Shown: piece after piece, positions 7,239 to 11,430 of the stretch | Layout: each line of letters starts with the position of its first letter | Numbering within the stretch: position 1 is the first letter of the stretch | Source: an uncultured Hungatella sp. | GTDB lineage: Bacteria > Bacillota > Clostridia > Lachnospirales > Lachnospiraceae | Direction of reading: 5' to 3' | Assembly: GCA_959018155.1 (NCBI GenBank) | Contig: CAUEKH010000045.1 | Location: 1 to 11,430, forward strand | Length of the DNA stretch: 11,430 nt | Notes under the pieces: generated by a model | The model's input: only the letters and a program-made list of their open reading frames with translations | Database searches by the model: none | What the model was told of the DNA's origin: nothing | Program-made: the position numbers and the translations under genes

Positions 7239-8291
7239 ATGGGAACGCTCAGAATTCCATTTGAAGTTGCAGAGGTATGCTTAAAAAATGTATTGACGGC
7301 CCATGGCTGCCCGGAAGATAAGGCGGCAAAGACGGCCCACGAGATGGCGAGAAATTCCCTGGAAGGCGTATATACCCATGGTATCAACCGGTTTGCCAGA
7401 CTGGTGCGCAATATGGAAGAAGGCATTGTAAAACCGGAAGAAAATCCCGTTGTCATAAGCAGAAACGGGGCCATCGAACGCGTTGACGGGAAAATGGGGC
7501 TTGGAATTATCAACGCCTGGTTCTGTATGGAAGAAGCCATCCATTTGGCTGAGGTACATGGAATCGGGCTGGTAGCTTTGAAAGATACGAACCACTGGAT
7601 GCGGGCAGCCACCTACGGTTATCAGGCCTGCGACGCAGGTATGGCGGGAATCTGCTTTACCAATACCATGCCCAATATGCCTACCTGGGGGGCGGTGGAC
7701 TCCCGGATTGGAAACAACCCGCTGGTTATGGCATTTCCGAGAAAGGGCGGTCATCTGATAACCGATATGGCGATGTCCCAGTTCTCCTACGGCGCGCTGG
7801 AACTGGCGAGATTACAGGGGAGAGAGATGGAGATCGACGCCGGCTTTGACGTGGATGGCAATCTGACCAAAGTACCGGAACGCGTGATCCAGTCCCAGCG
7901 TATTCTGCCTACCGGTTACTGGAAGGGGGCTGCGCTCTCCTTTATGCTGGATATCTTTTCAGGAGCCTTGTCTGCGGGAAATACGGTTTCCGAGGTCGGA
8001 AAGCTGCCCGGAGATGAACACGGCGTCTCGCAGGTATTTATCGCCATTGATTATAAGAAAATAGTTCCGGAGGAGACTGCCGCTGCCATTGTGGAAGGGG
8101 CGGTGGAAGATCTGCTGGCATCAAAGAAGGCAGAAGGAACAGAACGGATTATCTATACCGGTCAGAAGACGGAGGAGTGCCGCAGGGAGAATTTAGAGAA
8201 GGGAATTCCTGTGGACGAAAGGGTATGGAAGGAGATAGAGGCCCTTCGGCCTGACTGGAAGGGGTGGTCTGATACCTGGAGATTTGAATAG
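7239..8291 (+). CDS. yiaK: Ldh_2-family NAD(P)H-dependent reductase, YiaK-like (2,3-diketo-L-gulonate reductase)
   Basis: 350 aa, full length for the malate/L-lactate dehydrogenase-like family 2 (PF02615). From memory, E. coli YiaK aligns along the whole protein with shared blocks: GVYTHGINRF (catalytic-type H47; YiaK has SHG at 44), HGIGLVAL, NHWMR at 118-122, a YGYQA-type helix, WGAVDSRIGNNPL, FSYGALE, a GFDVDGNLTK block, RILPTGYWKG, and a VSQVFIAID ending. YiaK reduces 2,3-diketo-L-gulonate to 3-keto-L-gulonate with NADH in the cytoplasm. The close match favours that or a chemically similar 2-keto acid as substrate. Other family members act on malate, ureidoglycolate, sulfolactate or cyclic imino acids, but they are less alike. 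Ribosome binding site GGGAGGA (7226-7232); the ATG lies one base past the upstream stop. Last gene of the operon. The kinase, decarboxylase and aldolase of the yia/ula routes are not in the window. Confidence 0.85.
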   Translation: MGTLRIPFEVAEVCLKNVLTAHGCPEDKAAKTAHEMARNSLEGVYTHGINRFARLVRNMEEGIVKPEENPVVISRNGAIERVDGKMGLGIINAWFCMEEAIHLAEVHGIGLVALKDTNHWMRAATYGYQACDAGMAGICFTNTMPNMPTWGAVDSRIGNNPLVMAFPRKGGHLITDMAMSQFSYGALELARLQGREMEIDAGFDVDGNLTKVPERVIQSQRILPTGYWKGAALSFMLDIFSGALSAGNTVSEVGKLPGDEHGVSQVFIAIDYKKIVPEETAAAIVEGAVEDLLASKKAEGTERIIYTGQKTEECRRENLEKGIPVDERVWKEIEALRPDWKGWSDTWRFE

Positions 8292-8319
8292 GCATCTGAA
8301 TATTGGGGCTATGAAATGA

Positions 8320-8508
8320 TACCTGTTTCTGAAAATCTCTGACACCTACAAGGGCTTAGGAGCTGCATGTGATAAGGCGTTGGAGCAGATTAGAGAGAAC
8401 CATTACGACGACTGACTGCCAAATGAAGGGTATTCAGAGGTCTTAAACTATGGAATCGACTTTTTTAAAAAGCAATGCTATGTTAAAGTAGAGCGGAAAA
8501 AATTATAA
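8320..8508 (+). pseudogene. Remnant of a PD-(D/E)XK nuclease / AAA-ATPase-like protein (C-terminal end)
   Basis: A single frame from 8320 reads YLFLKISDTYKGLGAACDKA, then LEQIRENHYDD, a TGA stop at 8413-8415, then LPNEGYSEVLNYGIDFFKKQ and CYVKVERKKL up to TAA at 8506. This is the C-terminal end of the DUF1703-type protein (PF09820 AAA-ATPase-like plus PF08011 PD-(D/E)XK). Those proteins typically end in 'KVSDT..G....c.kAL.QI...Y...L..EGY..vl.YGI.F.kK.C.VK'. The internal TGA falls where a Trp (TGG) would fit, so one base change explains it. A second TGA at 8317 closes the frame upstream, and the large N-terminal ATPase part is absent. With no start codon and no full domain, it is a decayed leftover, not a functional gene. 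Family recognition is from memory of the consensus. Confidence 0.75.
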
Positions 8509-8519
8509 TTTTGCCAGAG

Positions 8520-8543
8520 GGGGATCAGCCAATGCTGGTCCCC
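8520..8543. terminator. Hairpin between convergent genes, probable terminator
   Basis: GGGGATCAGC (8520-8529) pairs with GCTGGTCCCC (8534-8543) over a CAAT loop, ten pairs with one G-T wobble, so it is very stable. It lies between the catabolic operon (+) and the kinase gene (-), 31 bases beyond the kinase stop codon. No clean T-run follows on the + strand (TGTAATTATG). On the - strand an A/T-rich stretch with a run of T begins about 8 bases after the stem. It may therefore serve both directions imperfectly. No other terminator is seen between the reductase stop and this point. Confidence 0.6.
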
Positions 8544-8573
8544 TGTAATTATGCCCTTGTTCCCCATTGATTA

Positions 8574-10310
8574 TCAGGATTCTCCTTTCTCCATTCCAAT
8601 CCATATTGTCACACAGAATCCTTCCCCCGGCTGACTGTCCAATGTGACATGACACTGCTCAGTAGGAAAGCGAAGCTGAAGCCGGCGGAACAGATTCTGT
8701 AATCCGATATGTTTTTCCTGGAATCCCTGAAATTCCGACAGAGAGGCACGAAGCTCTTCCAGTTTTTCCGGGCTGACGCCGCTTCCGTTATCGCGGACAG
8801 AGATCATGAGTTTCTCGTCATGAAGCGCAATACAGATGAAAATGGTCAGCTGTCCCGTCTGGTTGATATTTCCGTGGGTTACGCAGTTCTCTATCATAGG
8901 CTGAAGAATCAGCTTGGGAACCTGCAAATTCAACACATCGGGTGAAACGTCCCAGAGCACCTCCACCTGGCCGCTGTAGCGATGGGACATCAGGGCCGTA
9001 TAGTGCGTAGTCGCTTCAATTTCCTGATCAAGGGTAACATCCTCATTCGGGGAACGGAGGCTGTACTGAAGAAAAATAGACAAGTCCTGTATCATCTCGT
9101 TAGCCGTAGTCGGTTTCTTGGTATTTTTCAGAATTTCAAAATCTATCATCTGCAGCGTATTAGATAGAAAATGAGGATTAATCTGGTACTGCAACGCGGA
9201 CAGTTCCAGAGACAGCGCCTGAAATTTCTGCTCATTTAAGGAGACTTTCAGGAAATCATTCTGCGTGAAGGTCTGAATCATATTCGTCAGAATATGGCTG
9301 TATAAATCGTTGCTGCGCTGTCTGACGACAGGAAGTTCCTTATGAGAAATCGCTGCATCCATTAAATCCATAATGCCATAAAGCTGTCCGGAGACGTTGA
9401 TGGCGTAACGGTACGAAACGATTACAGACATCAGAACGCAGAGAAATACAGTGACACACGTAATTGTGATTAACCGGTAAATATTGGCGTATGCAATTGA
9501 AACCGGTGTCACAGAGATAAAATCAAGCCCTGTATTGTCAGAGTGGGAGCGCATGATCAAGTTGTTATCAAGCCGGATTAAGCCATTTTTGTCAGGCAGG
9601 TTATCGAGGCGGTTGACAAGCTGCTGGGCGTCAAATTCCGTACTGCTGGAAAAGAGAGCCTTGTCCCCTTCCGACAGAATGATGGCGTGTCCGCTCTCTA
9701 AATAAGAGTTCGTAAACAGTCTCTTAAAATAGGAAACCACAATATTAACTGCAACAGTATATCCTTTCGGATTTTCCTGTATTACCGTTAAATAGTCGCG
9801 GGGCGCGGAGGCGTAAAGACTGGTAGTGCGCCGAATAACGCGATAAGATCCGCCGCCGGAACAGATGGACAGCCAGTCCTTATCAGGCCCGGTTTCCATA
9901 TTATAGACATTGGCCTGGTTCGTTAAATACCGTCCTTTGGCGTTGGGAAGATAGACGTAGATGCTGTCGATATAATCCCTGGAATTGACAATCGCGTTCA
10001 GCTGTGCAGCCACCTGTTTCAGGATGACAAAATCAAGATATTCCAGCTTATCAGAGCGGAGTATCTGGAAAATGGAGTTGGAATTCGAATAGGCAGGAAC
10101 GGACAGCATGTTCATGACCTTGTTGGAATCATTCAGAAGAAGATCCACATTCTCCTGAATCAGGGAGAGGTTGATTTCGGCCTCGCTCTCCAGGGATTTC
10201 TTTTCAGTCGGGAGCAGGACAGAGAAGAAAACAAGGGTCAGAAAAAGGACCGGAAGCAGTGAAAGCGTCAGCATACGGACCATATTTTCAGCGAAAAATC
10301 GGCGGCGCAT
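8574..10310 (-). CDS. Sensor histidine kinase, LytS/YesM family
   Basis: 578 aa membrane sensor kinase. Seen: basic start RRRFF, first membrane helix at about 12-34, an extracellular sensor region of about 240 residues (35-275), second helix at about 278-300 (TCVTVFLCVLMSVIVSY), a linker helix, then the His_kinase domain (PF06580) with LQYQINPHFLSNTLQ, where H380 is the phospho-accepting residue. The HATPase domain follows: N-box QPMIENCVTHG (N475), G-box DNGSGVS (D507, G509, G511) and HIGLQNLFRRL. All key residues are intact. The start at 10310 is chosen because AAGGAGGT (complement of 10317-10324) lies 6 bases before it. A longer frame starting at 10364 lacks a good site. It lies 134 bases downstream of its partner response regulator. 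YesM-type kinases usually sense sugars or loaded binding proteins; by analogy this one probably controls the adjacent transporter. Confidence 0.94.
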   Translation of the reverse strand: MRRRFFAENMVRMLTLSLLPVLFLTLVFFSVLLPTEKKSLESEAEINLSLIQENVDLLLNDSNKVMNMLSVPAYSNSNSIFQILRSDKLEYLDFVILKQVAAQLNAIVNSRDYIDSIYVYLPNAKGRYLTNQANVYNMETGPDKDWLSICSGGGSYRVIRRTTSLYASAPRDYLTVIQENPKGYTVAVNIVVSYFKRLFTNSYLESGHAIILSEGDKALFSSSTEFDAQQLVNRLDNLPDKNGLIRLDNNLIMRSHSDNTGLDFISVTPVSIAYANIYRLITITCVTVFLCVLMSVIVSYRYAINVSGQLYGIMDLMDAAISHKELPVVRQRSNDLYSHILTNMIQTFTQNDFLKVSLNEQKFQALSLELSALQYQINPHFLSNTLQMIDFEILKNTKKPTTANEMIQDLSIFLQYSLRSPNEDVTLDQEIEATTHYTALMSHRYSGQVEVLWDVSPDVLNLQVPKLILQPMIENCVTHGNINQTGQLTIFICIALHDEKLMISVRDNGSGVSPEKLEELRASLSEFQGFQEKHIGLQNLFRRLQLRFPTEQCHVTLDSQPGEGFCVTIWIGMEKGES

Positions 10311-10357
10311 AGGGGTACCTCCTTGTCGGATTGATTGATGCGGGTAATCGTAAACCT

Positions 10358-10374
10358 CCTCCATTGACTGGAGG
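10358..10374 (-). other. Small hairpin in the leader between response regulator and kinase genes
   Basis: CCTCCA (10358-10363) and TGGAGG (10369-10374) form a perfect 6-bp stem with a 5-base loop, about 48 bases upstream of the kinase start. On the mRNA strand the downstream arm continues into GGAGGAGG, which resembles a ribosome binding site, but no usual start codon follows at proper spacing. The true kinase ribosome binding site lies further downstream, outside the hairpin. Any regulatory role is speculative. Confidence 0.35.
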
Positions 10375-10428
10375 CGACCGGGTGGTCAGGCCAGCACATG
10401 GCAGACAGTAAGCAGTATACAGTATCAA

Positions 10429-10454
10429 AATTCAGTTTCAGAATTCAGTTTCTG
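10429..10454. repeat. Two tandem 13-bp repeats across the response-regulator stop codon
   Basis: AATTCAGTTTCAG (10429-10441) is followed immediately by AATTCAGTTTCTG (10442-10454), differing at one base. The second copy holds the end of the response regulator gene, including its stop codon (complement of 10445-10447). The first copy lies in the gap before the kinase gene. It looks like a small slippage duplication that may have duplicated the gene end. No function is inferred. Confidence 0.6.
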
Positions 10455-11404
10455 TCAGGTGCCCGTCCATTTAAATAAATCAGGTTGGGGTCGATCCCGT
10501 TATACTGCTTAAATGCACGGACGAAATTCCTGGGATTATTGTATCCGACTATCCAGGCAACTTCCTGTACCGGCGTACCTTTTTCTAAGAGCCGTTTGGC
10601 CTCGTCCATTCTTGCACCCGCAAGAAATTCGGAAAATGTCATCCCGAGGCAGCGGTGGAAAATCGTGGAGACATAGCTGGGAGAAAGCCCGGTCAGATCA
10701 GCAGCGCCTGCCAGGCTGGCATTCCCCACATCAGACTGAACGTACTCCTTAATATGGGTGACAATTTCATTGTAATATCCCCTGTATGTCTCGGAACTGT
10801 TCTTCGGCTCGCTGTTGTTTGAGGAGTCTGGGGAGTTCCTGGAAAGATCAGTGGAACTGTTACCTCCATTGAGAATAATTTCCCTGTTATCTGTTTTTGT
10901 GGGAGAAAATGAAGGAGCGCTTATTCCTGCCGGGGGCTTTGGTTTTGCTGCAGGAAATGAGTCAGCCGGGCTCGCCTGAGTCTCCGACTGACGACTGCCA
11001 CGAGGATCCATAATCCCGTCGCCTGCATCGGGGTTCTTAATCTTTCGGAAAATATCAATCAATTCAGTATAATTAACCGGTTTGGTCAGATAGGCAGTCA
11101 CGCCATAGCGCATGGCGGAACGGGCATACTCAAAATCAGAATATGCGGACAGAAGAACGACGGCAATGCTGCTGTCCCGTTCCTTCAAAATTCTGGTCAG
11201 GGTAAGACCATCCATAACCGGCATACGGATATCCGCCAGAACGATATCCACCGGGTTATCGTCTATGTAATCTAAAACTTCCTGACCATTGGAGGCAAGG
11301 AAAACGACAGAAACACCGAGTTCCTCCCAGGGAAAGAGGAGCCGCAGACTGTTTCTGATATTCGGTTCGTCATCCGCGATGACCAGGTTTCGGAATTTCT
11401 TCAT
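10445..11404 (-). CDS. Response regulator with receiver domain and AraC-type DNA-binding domain (YesN type)
   Basis: 319 aa transcription factor. Residues 1-123 form the receiver domain: acidic pocket D11-D12, phospho-accepting D58 in LADIRMPVMDG, switch residue S86 in LLSAYSD and conserved K108 in LTKPVNY, all intact. Residues ~124-208 are a Ser/Asn/Pro-rich, low-complexity linker. Residues ~209-310 are an AraC-family double helix-turn-helix: ASLAGAADLTGLSPSYVSTI for the first, then VQEVAWIVGYNNPRNFVRAF for the second, which is the typical signature. The usual YesN protein has either a short linker or a long middle domain; this one has neither. The ATG at 11404 has GAGGTGA-like bases about 10 upstream. 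The gene precedes the kinase on the same strand, so they are probably cotranscribed. After phosphorylation by the kinase it likely activates the sugar-transport operon that faces it. Its promoter is beyond the right edge. Confidence 0.94.
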   Translation of the reverse strand: MKKFRNLVIADDEPNIRNSLRLLFPWEELGVSVVFLASNGQEVLDYIDDNPVDIVLADIRMPVMDGLTLTRILKERDSSIAVVLLSAYSDFEYARSAMRYGVTAYLTKPVNYTELIDIFRKIKNPDAGDGIMDPRGSRQSETQASPADSFPAAKPKPPAGISAPSFSPTKTDNREIILNGGNSSTDLSRNSPDSSNNSEPKNSSETYRGYYNEIVTHIKEYVQSDVGNASLAGAADLTGLSPSYVSTIFHRCLGMTFSEFLAGARMDEAKRLLEKGTPVQEVAWIVGYNNPRNFVRAFKQYNGIDPNLIYLNGRAPDRN

Positions 11405-11430
11405 ATGGAAATGTCACCTCATTTTCTGAT

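Noticed and set aside
8292..8573. Small functional gene or RNA gene in the gap
   Set aside because: The only coding signal is interrupted by stops and lacks a start. No tRNA-like cloverleaf or CRISPR-like repeats were seen; the hairpin at 8520-8543 is explained as a terminator.
10311..10364. Upstream start of the histidine kinase at 10364
   Set aside because: It would place the strong AAGGAGGT site inside the coding region. The start at 10310 directly follows that site and gives the usual short basic N-terminus before the first membrane helix.

Overview
The window looks like a carbohydrate-use locus from a Gram-positive Clostridia-type bacterium, most likely a gut Lachnospiraceae member of the Enterocloster/Hungatella kind. 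This taxonomic call is inference. It rests on the CUT1-type sugar ABC transporter with no dedicated ATPase, the YesM/YesN-type two-component pair, strong AGGAGG-like ribosome binding sites, roughly 50% GC, and a decayed PD-(D/E)XK nuclease-family gene of a type common in that group.

Left and centre (1-8291, + strand): a catabolic gene run. It starts inside a sugar-binding lipoprotein gene (5' end outside the window). An intrinsic terminator follows, then two membrane permeases, a very large (1198 aa) protein of unassigned function, a TIM-barrel sugar isomerase/epimerase, and an Ldh_2-family NAD(P)H-dependent reductase that closely resembles E. coli YiaK (2,3-diketo-L-gulonate reductase). From the first permease to the reductase, gaps are 1-17 bases and each start has its own ribosome binding site, so these five genes are probably one operon. 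The large protein has a LamG-like N-terminus, an alpha/alpha-toroid-like centre and a CARDB-like C-terminal module, but no signal peptide. It is therefore probably a cytoplasmic enzyme acting on imported oligosaccharide.

Middle (8292-8573): a gap without an intact gene. It holds the C-terminal remnant of a PD-(D/E)XK/AAA-ATPase-like protein, interrupted by an in-frame stop, and then a hairpin between the two convergent gene blocks.

Right (8574-11404, - strand): a two-component system. The AraC-type response regulator gene is upstream and the LytS/YesM-type histidine kinase gene downstream. It faces the catabolic operon tail to tail. By analogy with YesMN-type pairs next to sugar transporters, it probably senses the sugar, or the sugar-loaded binding protein, outside the cell and controls the transporter operon.

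How they may work together (inference): the regulator pair detects the glycan. The binding protein and two permeases import an oligosaccharide, powered by a shared ATPase encoded elsewhere. The large enzyme cleaves it, and the isomerase and reductase convert an unusual, probably keto-acid or uronate-derived, sugar for entry into central metabolism. The large enzyme's specificity is the main unknown.
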